Of a stretch of 49,588 bases of DNA, positions 7,347 to 14,426 are shown in pieces (position 1 is the first letter of the stretch; every line of letters begins with the position of its first letter). A program made the translations under genes and the position numbers. The notes under the pieces are model-generated. The model did not search any database, was not told the DNA's origin, and saw only the letters and a program-made list of their open reading frames with translations. Origin of the DNA: Parabacteroides distasonis (GTDB lineage Bacteria > Bacteroidota > Bacteroidia > Bacteroidales > Tannerellaceae); assembly GCF_004793765.1 (NCBI RefSeq), contig NZ_SRYM01000029.1, positions 1-49,588 on the forward strand, given 5' to 3'.

Positions 7347-8944
7347 TTCTTGCTTGCTTTTTTCTTTCTGGTTAATGTCTGGATACACTCACGGCGGGGG
7401 ATCAATACGGATACGCCCTTGTACTCGATCTCCTCGCGGATGATGGCTTTCATCTCCTCGTAGTTCTTTTTCAAAGGAACCATCACACGGATGTGAGCCG
7501 GGTCCACACCGATACCGGCGCAGATAGACTCCAGACGTCCTGTTCCGGCGGAATCCTGCCCTCCGGTCATGGCCGTCGTCTCATTATCGGAGATAACGAT
7601 AGTGATGTTCGTGTTCTCGTTCACGCAATCCAGCAAACCAGTCATACCGGAATGGGTAAACGTAGAATCGCCGATCACGGAGATAGCAGGGAATACACCC
7701 GCGTCGGAAGCCCCCTTCGCCATCGTGATGGAGGCCCCCATATCGATACAAGAATCGATCGCACGGAAAGGAGGCAAAGCTCCCAAGGTATAACAGCCGA
7801 TATCGCCAAACACCTTAGCCGTACCGTTATACTCGGCGATCACCTCGTTCAAGGCCTCATACATATCCCGGTGTCCACAACCTTGGCACAATGCGGGCGG
7901 ACGTTGCTCAACCACCTCGGGGATCGCGTAATAGCTCTGGATCTCCTTACCCAAGGCTTTGCCTACCGCGTCTGGCGTAAGCTCGCCGTCACGCTGAAGC
8001 GTACCGTCCAAACGGCCATGAACCGTCACTCCCTTCCCCAAGAAACCCTTCAATTGCTCCTCGACAACCGGATATCCCTCTTCCAACACTAAGATCTCCT
8101 TACACTCGCCAACGATCTTCTCCACTTGCTTTCTCGGAAGCGGATACTGGGAGATCTTCAATACGGGATGCTCGAAACCGTCCGGATAATTCTCGGAAAG
8201 ATAATTGAAAGCGATACCCGTCGTGATGATACCCAAGTCTTTATTCGGGGCATCGAAATACTTATTATACGCGGAATTCTCGGAAGCTTCCGTGAAAGCC
8301 TCTTGAGACACCAGCAAACTCTTGAAACGTTTACGAGCCAATGCCGGGAGTAAGATAAAACGTTGACGACCGTCTTCCGGACAACTCATCCGGTTCTCCG
8401 GCTTCAACGGGCTGGTTACGACACCGGCACGAGAATGCGCCATACGGGTCGTTACACGCAGCAAGATAGGATACCCTAATTTCTCGGACAGCTCGAACCC
8501 ATGATATACCATATCATAAGCCTCTTGCTGGCTGGATGGCTCGAACATCGGGATCATGGCGAAATTGCCATAAACACGGTTGTCTTGCTCATTCTGGGAA
8601 GAGTGCATGGATGGGTCGTCGGCCGTAAGGATGATCATACCTCCGTTGATACCGCTCATAGCGGCGTTCATAAAGCAATCGGCGGCTACGTTCAAGCCTA
8701 CATGTTTCATGCAGCAAAGCGCACGTTTACCGGCATAGCACATACCCAAAGCGGCTTCCATGGCGGTTTTCTCATTCGCGCTCCAGCGACAATGGATACC
8801 TCTTTCCTTCGTTACCGGAGAACCTTGGATATATTCCGTGATTTCAGTAGAAGGGGTTCCCGGGTATGCGTACACCCCGGAGATGCCAGCGTCTATAGCG
8901 GCTTGCGCTATGGCCTCGTCCCCCAAAAATAAATGTTTTTCCAT
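7343..8944 (-). CDS. iorA: Indolepyruvate ferredoxin oxidoreductase, alpha subunit (no ferredoxin domain)
   Basis: The thiamine-diphosphate subunit of IOR. The N-terminal pyrimidine-binding domain has GVYAYPGTPSTEITEYI near residues 23-39. The C-terminal TPP/Mg domain has PALCQGCGHRDMYEAL near 349-364, GDIGCYTLGALPP near 380-392, and GDSTFTHSGMTGL near 425-437. Classical IorA is about 600 residues or more and ends in two [4Fe-4S] motifs. This one stops at 533 with a lysine-rich tail (LTRKKKASKK) and no cysteine cluster. The stop is fused to the iorB start, so this is a built-in architecture rather than a frameshift. Electrons must leave through another carrier. The pathway matches amino-acid fermentation. 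Confidence 0.88.
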   Translation of the reverse strand: MEKHLFLGDEAIAQAAIDAGISGVYAYPGTPSTEITEYIQGSPVTKERGIHCRWSANEKTAMEAALGMCYAGKRALCCMKHVGLNVAADCFMNAAMSGINGGMIILTADDPSMHSSQNEQDNRVYGNFAMIPMFEPSSQQEAYDMVYHGFELSEKLGYPILLRVTTRMAHSRAGVVTSPLKPENRMSCPEDGRQRFILLPALARKRFKSLLVSQEAFTEASENSAYNKYFDAPNKDLGIITTGIAFNYLSENYPDGFEHPVLKISQYPLPRKQVEKIVGECKEILVLEEGYPVVEEQLKGFLGKGVTVHGRLDGTLQRDGELTPDAVGKALGKEIQSYYAIPEVVEQRPPALCQGCGHRDMYEALNEVIAEYNGTAKVFGDIGCYTLGALPPFRAIDSCIDMGASITMAKGASDAGVFPAISVIGDSTFTHSGMTGLLDCVNENTNITIVISDNETTAMTGGQDSAGTGRLESICAGIGVDPAHIRVMVPLKKNYEEMKAIIREEIEYKGVSVLIPRRECIQTLTRKKKASKK

Positions 8945-8988
8945 GTGTATCTGTTTTCTTAATATTGACTATTCACACTATTAACGGC

Positions 8989-8996
8989 CAAAGGTA
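8989..8996 (-). promoter_or_regulatory. -7 promoter box of iorAB
   Basis: Minus-strand TACCTTTG lies 44 bases upstream of the iorA start. No good -33 box is visible. Confidence 0.5.
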
Positions 8997-9059
8997 ATGA
9001 AAAATGTTCAATTTAGAATGAATAACGCAATGCGCATGTAGATTCAGTAATGAACATAC

Positions 9060-9130
9060 ATCACTGCAACCCGCCTTGCAGCATCACTGCACAGGCGTTG
9101 CAGAACTACTGCAAGGCGGGTTGCAGTGAT
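9060..9130. repeat. 22-23-nt modular array 3 (three hairpin units)
   Basis: ACTGCA recurs at 9063, 9086 and 9108. On the leftward RNA each unit is a small hairpin of the form CTGCA-N6/8-TGCAG. The outer units 9060-9081 and 9109-9130 are perfect reverse complements over 22 bases, so one long stem is an alternative fold. The array ends 23 bases past the mltG stop codon and also lies in the iorA upstream region. There is no U-tract. Confidence 0.7.
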
Positions 9131-9153
9131 AACGATTCAACAAGAGAGATCCA

Positions 9154-10203
9154 TTACCGGATCCGGCGCCGATTCAACTCTGCCCGATAGCGGTTGGCAT
9201 TGCGGTTATGCTCCGCCAAGGTCACGGCGAAATTATGCCGTCCCGAGAAATCCTCCTTAGCGCACATGTACAAATATTTATGTTTCGTATGGTTCAATAC
9301 GCTATTCAATCCCTTGATCGTAGGGATCCGCAGAGGACCGGGAGGCAGGCCCGCATACTTATAGGTATTATAAGGAGAATCTACTTCCAAATGCTCAAAT
9401 AAGATACGTCGCAAAGAAAAATCCCCCACCGCGAACTTCACGGTAGGGTCTGCCTGTAAAGGAATACCGGCATGAAGGCGGTTGATATAAAGGCCCGCCA
9501 CGATCGGATATTCGTCCGATGCCGCCGTCTCTTCTTCCACGATAGAAGCCAGAATAGACACCTCGATCGGTCTAAGCCCGATCTCCTCAGCCTTTTTCGA
9601 TCGTTCCGGTGTCCAGAAAGCGTCGTATTCACGTTTCATACGACGTATAAATTTATCTGCGGATATATTCCAATAAATCTCATAGGTATTCGGAATGAAG
9701 AGGGCATGGATCGTTTCCGGGGTAAAACCTAAAGAGTCGCAATACACGGAATCACTCAATAAACGCAGGAGCTCTTCCTTCCCGAACATCAATTGATCAC
9801 TTATACGCTCCGCCAGATCCTCCTTGAGACGGATATTATTAAAAGTAACACGGGTCGCTACCTGATGCCCTCTCCGCAAGTCGTTCAATAAGGTTAAATT
9901 ACTCATGCCGGGCTTCACGGCGTATCGACCGGTACGCATAGACGCAGGATATTTCAGCAATCCACTCAATTGCTTAAAGCTACCGATACGGAGACAGTTC
10001 GCCGAATCCCCCAACTGCCGGCAAAGATCATCAAAATCCCTCTTATCATTTATATAGACATAAACCGGCTTATCCGGCTTAAAATTCGGAGCCCAAGCCA
10101 AACGGTACGCCCAAAAGCCTCCACCACCTATCAAAACAACGAGAATCGCTATCAAGGCGATGGTTATCGAACGCTTCGATAAAATTTGTTTGTTCAAATC
10201 CAT
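9154..10203 (-). CDS. mltG: Endolytic transglycosylase MltG (YceG family)
   Basis: A membrane-anchored lytic transglycosylase that cuts nascent peptidoglycan and limits glycan strand length. One N-terminal membrane helix (ITIALIAILVVLIGGGGFWA, about 13-32) is followed by a LysM-like region and the YceG catalytic domain. The catalytic glutamate motif SILASIVEEETAASDEYPI lies near 212-230, with NRLHAGIPLQADPTV after it. At 349 residues it is a normal family member. The start is the ATG at 10203. The frame extends upstream to a GTG at 10338, but that extension would overlap the promoter and has no ribosome-binding site. Confidence 0.9.
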   Translation of the reverse strand: MDLNKQILSKRSITIALIAILVVLIGGGGFWAYRLAWAPNFKPDKPVYVYINDKRDFDDLCRQLGDSANCLRIGSFKQLSGLLKYPASMRTGRYAVKPGMSNLTLLNDLRRGHQVATRVTFNNIRLKEDLAERISDQLMFGKEELLRLLSDSVYCDSLGFTPETIHALFIPNTYEIYWNISADKFIRRMKREYDAFWTPERSKKAEEIGLRPIEVSILASIVEEETAASDEYPIVAGLYINRLHAGIPLQADPTVKFAVGDFSLRRILFEHLEVDSPYNTYKYAGLPPGPLRIPTIKGLNSVLNHTKHKYLYMCAKEDFSGRHNFAVTLAEHNRNANRYRAELNRRRIR

Positions 10204-10233
10204 GAATAATCTATTGAATATCAGAATAAGGCA

Positions 10234-10241
10234 CAAAAGTA
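10234..10241 (-). promoter_or_regulatory. -7 promoter box of mltG
   Basis: Minus-strand TACTTTTG lies 30 bases upstream of the chosen mltG start. It supports the ATG at 10203 rather than the upstream GTG. Confidence 0.5.
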
Positions 10242-10274
10242 GTATCTTTTTTCGAAAAAAATGATGTGCAAAGC

Positions 10275-10306
10275 CTTGTTTATTTAAAATTATAGTTATA
10301 CCTTTG
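10275..10306 (+). promoter_or_regulatory. Promoter of tRNA-Ser
   Basis: CTTG (10275-10278), a 20-base spacer and TACCTTTG (10299-10306). It lies 36 bases upstream of the tRNA and fires divergently from mltG. Confidence 0.65.
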
Positions 10307-10342
10307 CATCGCAATTCTAAGGAAGAAGCACAGAACACACAA

Positions 10343-10429
10343 GGAAGTGTGGGTGAGTGGCTGAAACCACCAGTTTGCTAAACTGACGTACTCGTTAGGG
10401 TACCGGGGGTTCGAATCCCCCCGCTTCCG
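10343..10429 (+). tRNA. tRNA-Ser(GCT)
   Basis: 87 bases, with the long variable arm typical of serine tRNAs. The acceptor stem is GGAAGTG with CGCTTCC and discriminator G. The anticodon loop TTGCTAA gives anticodon GCT, which reads AGC and AGT. The T arm is GGGGGTTCGAATCCCCC. CCA is not encoded. Confidence 0.93.
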
Positions 10430-10436
10430 CAAAGAG

Positions 10437-10467
10437 CCAACTAATAAATTTATTAGTTGGTTTTTTT
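10437..10467 (+). terminator. Intrinsic terminator of tRNA-Ser
   Basis: A perfect 24-base palindrome (10437-10460; arms CCAACTAATAAA and TTTATTAGTTGG) is followed by seven T. Confidence 0.85.
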
Positions 10468-10499
10468 GTTTTTTAAGCCAACCGAATTAAAGTGTTTCA

Positions 10500-10507
10500 T
10501 ATATTTG
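10500..10507 (+). promoter_or_regulatory. -7 promoter box of the recombinase-like gene
   Basis: TATATTTG lies 62 bases upstream of the start codon. AAAGGAG lies further from the ATG than an ideal Shine-Dalgarno site. Confidence 0.4.
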
Positions 10508-10569
10508 TCATATTTGAACTTATCGTAAGTCGATCTGTTATTAAAAGGAGATAATTAAATATATACATT

Positions 10570-11187
10570 ATGACAATTGCTTTTATCCGAACATATAACA
10601 ATAAGCAAAACTCCGAGGTCCAAGAAGCTGTGATCCGGGAATTTGCCGAATCACAGAAGATAGAGATCGGGAAGTGGGCTAAAGAGGTGGGAAATAGTCC
10701 TCGCGCGAACCGCAGACTGGAAAGTATTGTCAAATCTTTAAGTCCCGGGGATGAGATACTTGTGTCCGATATATCTCGTGTGAGCCGTAAGATGATCGAG
10801 ATCATCCATATCATTTTGCTTTGTATCGAACGAAAAGTAACGCTTCGTAGCGTAAGCGACGGATATGTGTTCGAAGATAATATCGACAGTAAGACTTTGG
10901 CCTTTACCTTCGGTCTGGTCTCTGAGATCGAGCGAAAGCTGGTCTCTATCCGTACAAAGGAAGCCCTTGCCTTGATCAGAAGTAAAGGTGTGGTGCTGGG
11001 CCGTCCGAAAGGTAGCCAACAAATGGGACGCTTGGAGCCTTATAAGGAACAAATCGAGAAAGATTTGAAAGACCCGAGCTTGACTTACGCCCAGATAGCG
11101 GAAAAATACAATGTATCACTAAGTAGCTTTAAACGCTTCCTGAAAGAGTATCTTCCCGATAAGAAAAAGAAGAAGACTAAAAAATAA
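10570..11187 (+). CDS. Serine-recombinase/invertase-like protein without the catalytic serine
   Basis: A 205-residue protein with the layout of small serine recombinases: an N-terminal resolvase fold (1-140), GRPKG near 141-145, and a C-terminal helix-turn-helix (TYAQIAEKYNVSLSSFKRFL). In Gin and Hin the N-terminus reads YVRVST with the nucleophile at Ser9 or Ser10. Here the aligned segment is FIRTYNNKQ, so position 9 is tyrosine. Other family residues remain: R7, DISRVSR near 65-71, and EIERKLVSIRTKEAL near 119-133. It therefore should bind DNA, but strand exchange by the usual chemistry looks impossible. It stands alone after tRNA-Ser, with no inverted-repeat switch next to it. A regulatory or domesticated role is an inference. 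Confidence 0.75.
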   Translation: MTIAFIRTYNNKQNSEVQEAVIREFAESQKIEIGKWAKEVGNSPRANRRLESIVKSLSPGDEILVSDISRVSRKMIEIIHIILLCIERKVTLRSVSDGYVFEDNIDSKTLAFTFGLVSEIERKLVSIRTKEALALIRSKGVVLGRPKGSQQMGRLEPYKEQIEKDLKDPSLTYAQIAEKYNVSLSSFKRFLKEYLPDKKKKKTKK

Positions 11188-11190
11188 GAA

Positions 11191-11252
11191 AAGCTCCTTT
11201 CACCTCTGCTAAGTATATTAGCATTCAGTAGTGAAAGGAGCTTGTTTTTTTA
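11191..11252. terminator. Bidirectional terminator
   Basis: AAGCTCCTTTCAC (11191-11203) pairs perfectly with GTGAAAGGAGCTT (11231-11243), and an inner stem TGCTAA/TTAGCA lies within. T-runs follow on the plus strand (from 11245) and, read leftward, on the minus strand. It separates the convergent recombinase-like gene and the synthetase gene. Confidence 0.85.
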
Positions 11253-13310
11253 TTTCTCTATACGGATACGGGCGTCTACAGCGAACAAGCCTCTATCCGT
11301 AGCCACCAACGGATTTATATCCATTTCCTTTATCTCGCTGGCAAAACGCAATAAGGTAGAGAGGCGAACGATAATGTCCGCATATTGTTGCTCGTCGATA
11401 CCCTTTTGCCCACGTGTACCTTTAATGATCGGATACCCTCTCAAGGAACGAATCATGGAATAAGTCTCATCGTATGACAACGGAGCCAAACCATAAGACA
11501 CATCTTTCAATACCTCCACAAAGATTCCACCCAATCCGCAAAGCACTACATGGCCGAAACGATCCTCATATTTGGCACCCAAGAATAATTCCTGTCCTTT
11601 CAACATCGGTTGTACCATGATGCCCGTAACACCCGGCAGACGCATCATACGTTCATACTCGAACAATAAATGCTCTTCTCCACGGATATTCAAGGCCACA
11701 CCACCGATATCGCTCTTATGCACAGGCCCCACGACCTTGGCTACCACCGGATATTTCACCTTCTTGGCAAAAGCCAGCAACGCATCCCTATCATCCGAAG
11801 CATATTCCTCCACTAACGGGATATTAGCGGCACGCAACAATGTACGCACTTCCTCCGGATTTAAATAACCGCTACCCGGCAACCGGTCTATGATACGACG
11901 AACTTCCGGTACATCCACGCCATATAGCTGGATATCCGTGCTCATCGGTTTCGGCGTATTGATCACCCGTGAAAGGGCGGTACCCAATGTCACCTCGTCC
12001 GAGAAGTTCACATGGCCTTTCTTGACAAAGCTCTTCACCTCCGGTCCGGCCGTCACGATAGACGGTAATATCGGGAAGATCGGCTTCTTGCACTCTTCCA
12101 TCTTTTTATGAAGTACCTCGTAGGTATCATAAAGTTTTACCAAACCGGGACTACCGAAGATGACCATCATCAAATCCACATTATCAAAACGATTCTCACA
12201 GAAATCGATGGCTGTAGCCAGATGTTCCGGTGTCCCCGTACCGATAATATCAATCGGATTACCGACAGCGGCACCCGGATACAGCTTGGATTTCAACTCA
12301 TCAGCGATAGGGCCTTCCAAACTAGGAACATTCAAACGCCCCTTGGATAAAGCGTCCGCCAGCATTACCGCAGGCCCTCCGGCATGTGTCACGATCGCAC
12401 AATTCTTCCCTTTCACGTCTTTCAAGGTAAAGATACTCGCCACGGTAGTCAATTCCTCACGGCTAAAACAACGCACGATACCCGCCTTACGGAACAAAGC
12501 CTCCACGGCAGAGTCCGAACTAGCGATAGCGCCCGTATGCGAAGAGGCAGCTCGCTTTCCCGACTCCGTACTTCCCGCCTTGATAGCGGCGATCTTGCAT
12601 CCCTTACGTATCAAGGAAGACGCATGATACAACAATTTATCCGGTTGCTTGATTTGCTCGATATACAACATCTTGATCTTGGAGTCCAATACCGGATCAA
12701 AGTTCCGATCCATATATTCAAGAATATCCTCTACTCCATTCTGCTTGGAGTTTCCAACCGACCAAACAGAAGAGAAACGCAGCCCTTTTGTCAGCGCCGA
12801 CTCGATAATGAACAAGGCCGTACCGCCGGAGCTAGAGATGAAATCCACGCCATCGGGATGGAATTCCGGTATCGGTTGCGTAAACACGCCATGATAATTC
12901 ATATTCATCAACCCGATACAGTTCGGACCGATCAAGGAAGCTCCCGCCTCATTCACGACATCCAGCATCTGTTGTTCCAAGATACCGCCCTCGTGTGTCT
13001 CCTCGCCGAAGCCAGCCGAGATCACGATAAAAGCTTTTACCCCCTTTTGCCGGGCCAGCACTTCCATCACCTCGGGGCACGATTTACTCGGAATCGAGAT
13101 GATCGCCAACTCCGTCTCCGGGATATCATGTACAGAAGGATAAGACTTGACGCCTTGCACGTCTGTCTCCTTGGCGTTTACCACACATAATTCTCCTTTA
13201 TATTTTCCATCCAACAGGTTTCGCACGATACGACCGCCCGGTTTATGTACGCTGTTGGAACCTCCCACCACTACGATGCTTTGAGGATTAATCAATTCTC
13301 GGTTAATCAT
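11250..13310 (-). CDS. ADP-forming acetate/acyl-CoA synthetase (fused alpha-beta)
   Basis: NDP-forming acyl-CoA synthetase, which converts acyl-CoA, ADP and phosphate to acid, CoA and ATP, an energy-conserving last step of fermentation. It has 686 residues in one chain. The CoA-binding Rossmann domain is at the start (SIVVVGGSNSVHKPGGRIVRN... near 12-32). The phosphohistidine loop is SSHTGAIASSDSAVEALF near 256-273. The C-terminal ATP-grasp domain (about 465-686) includes YPVVAKVVGPVHKSDIGGVA. It begins 22 bases after hypB on the same strand, so it may be read from the hyp transcript. Aryl-acetyl-CoA from IorAB is one plausible substrate. Acetyl-CoA or propionyl-CoA are others. Confidence 0.85.
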   Translation of the reverse strand: MINRELINPQSIVVVGGSNSVHKPGGRIVRNLLDGKYKGELCVVNAKETDVQGVKSYPSVHDIPETELAIISIPSKSCPEVMEVLARQKGVKAFIVISAGFGEETHEGGILEQQMLDVVNEAGASLIGPNCIGLMNMNYHGVFTQPIPEFHPDGVDFISSSGGTALFIIESALTKGLRFSSVWSVGNSKQNGVEDILEYMDRNFDPVLDSKIKMLYIEQIKQPDKLLYHASSLIRKGCKIAAIKAGSTESGKRAASSHTGAIASSDSAVEALFRKAGIVRCFSREELTTVASIFTLKDVKGKNCAIVTHAGGPAVMLADALSKGRLNVPSLEGPIADELKSKLYPGAAVGNPIDIIGTGTPEHLATAIDFCENRFDNVDLMMVIFGSPGLVKLYDTYEVLHKKMEECKKPIFPILPSIVTAGPEVKSFVKKGHVNFSDEVTLGTALSRVINTPKPMSTDIQLYGVDVPEVRRIIDRLPGSGYLNPEEVRTLLRAANIPLVEEYASDDRDALLAFAKKVKYPVVAKVVGPVHKSDIGGVALNIRGEEHLLFEYERMMRLPGVTGIMVQPMLKGQELFLGAKYEDRFGHVVLCGLGGIFVEVLKDVSYGLAPLSYDETYSMIRSLRGYPIIKGTRGQKGIDEQQYADIIVRLSTLLRFASEIKEMDINPLVATDRGLFAVDARIRIEK

Positions 13311-13332
13311 AATATTTTGTTTAGTTCGTTAT

Positions 13333-14037
13333 TTATTTACACTTTGCACTCTCTGTCTGCAACCAGTCACACCATGCATCCATCCCATCTCCTTTCGTGG
13401 CGGATACCTCAAATATCTGAAGATGGTGATTTACCTTCAAGGCGTTTTCCCGAAGCACTTCCACTTTTGTATTCAGATAAGGAGCCAGATCAATCTTGTT
13501 GATTACGCAGATATCTGCCTCCTGAAAGATATGTGGGTATTTCAACGGTTTATCATCCCCCTCCGTCGTACTCACGATAACGACTTTCTTGGACTCTCCG
13601 AGATCGAACATAGCCGGACAGACCAAATTACCGACATTCTCTATAAAAAGGATCGCTCCCTCCTTCGGATTCAGATGCTTAACGGCATGATTGACCATGT
13701 CGGCTTCCAAATGACAGCCGGAACCGGTATTTACCTGAAACACGGGAATCTCCAACGCCGCTATACGGTCGGCATCGTTTGAGGTTTGTTGATCGCCCTC
13801 TATCACATAGATCGGTTGCTTCGCTTTCAAACGGCAGATCGTCTCTTCCAGCAAGGTTGTCTTACCAGATCCGGGTGAACTCATCAAGTTCAGGCAGAAC
13901 AGGTTCTTAGCCTCGAAATATCCCCGGTTTCGCTCCGCCAATAAGTTGTTACGTTGAAGTATATCTTGTTCCAGATTAATTACGATCCCTTCATCAGGAT
14001 GGTGATGATGCTCTCCGCATCCGCAAGTTCCGCACAT
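13333..14037 (-). CDS. hypB: Hydrogenase/urease nickel incorporation GTPase HypB
   Basis: GTPase that delivers nickel to the [NiFe] hydrogenase large subunit together with HypA. The N-terminus MCGTCGCGEHHHHPDEG holds a CxxCxC metal site and a four-histidine run. The P-loop SSPGSGKTTLLEE is near residues 53-65, a metal-binding GSGCHLEADM near 100-109, and the guanine-specificity motif NKIDLAPY near 166-173. At 234 residues it is a normal HypB. It sits 29 bases after hypA and 22 bases before the acyl-CoA synthetase gene. Confidence 0.95.
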   Translation of the reverse strand: MCGTCGCGEHHHHPDEGIVINLEQDILQRNNLLAERNRGYFEAKNLFCLNLMSSPGSGKTTLLEETICRLKAKQPIYVIEGDQQTSNDADRIAALEIPVFQVNTGSGCHLEADMVNHAVKHLNPKEGAILFIENVGNLVCPAMFDLGESKKVVIVSTTEGDDKPLKYPHIFQEADICVINKIDLAPYLNTKVEVLRENALKVNHHLQIFEVSATKGDGMDAWCDWLQTESAKCK

Positions 14038-14066
14038 AGTATTTAAGTTTTTATTTCATTAATATA

Positions 14067-14414
14067 TCATTCCTTTTTAACAACAATCGACTTCACCCGA
14101 AGTTCCTTCCCTTTAAGGATTTTAACTAAATAGGAACCACAATGGGGACAAGGGGAAAACAAGGCGTTCATTGGGAAAATGGTCTCACAGTCGCTACACT
14201 GTCCTTCCCCCTCAATATAATGACGGATAATCCGGGCCTTTTCCAGCTTGCTACCTTTTATGGCGCTATCCAATGCGAACGCTAAGGTTTGGATCTCTAC
14301 GCCGGACAAATGTCCTATCTCTAACTCCAACTCTTCGACCACCGAGGCTCCCCGGTTATCCGCTTGTTCCTCGACCAGCTCCACGATGCTACGGGCTATG
14401 GACAACTCATGCAT
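14067..14414 (-). CDS. hypA: Hydrogenase maturation nickel chaperone HypA
   Basis: Small nickel and zinc protein of 115 residues working with HypB. The N-terminal MHELS supplies the nickel ligands, including His2. The zinc site is made of two CxxC pairs: CSDC near 74-77 and CPHC near 89-92. Length and motif spacing are standard. It starts 12 bases after hypF and belongs to the leftward hyp arm. Confidence 0.95.
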   Translation of the reverse strand: MHELSIARSIVELVEEQADNRGASVVEELELEIGHLSGVEIQTLAFALDSAIKGSKLEKARIIRHYIEGEGQCSDCETIFPMNALFSPCPHCGSYLVKILKGKELRVKSIVVKKE

Positions 14415-14426
14415 ATCTGATCTCTT

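Noticed and set aside
7343-7388. Frameshift having removed the IorA ferredoxin domain
   Set aside because: No CxxCxxC codons appear in any frame after the stop; the next bases are iorB, starting in the ATGA overlap.
10343-11187. Integrated mobile element at tRNA-Ser with a recombinase
   Set aside because: The tRNA is complete, no duplicated tRNA 3' end is seen downstream, and the recombinase-like protein lacks its nucleophile and any cargo genes.
12384-13190. 268-residue plus-strand frame
   Set aside because: Antisense to the acyl-CoA synthetase gene; low-complexity Arg/His-rich composition typical of a shadow frame.
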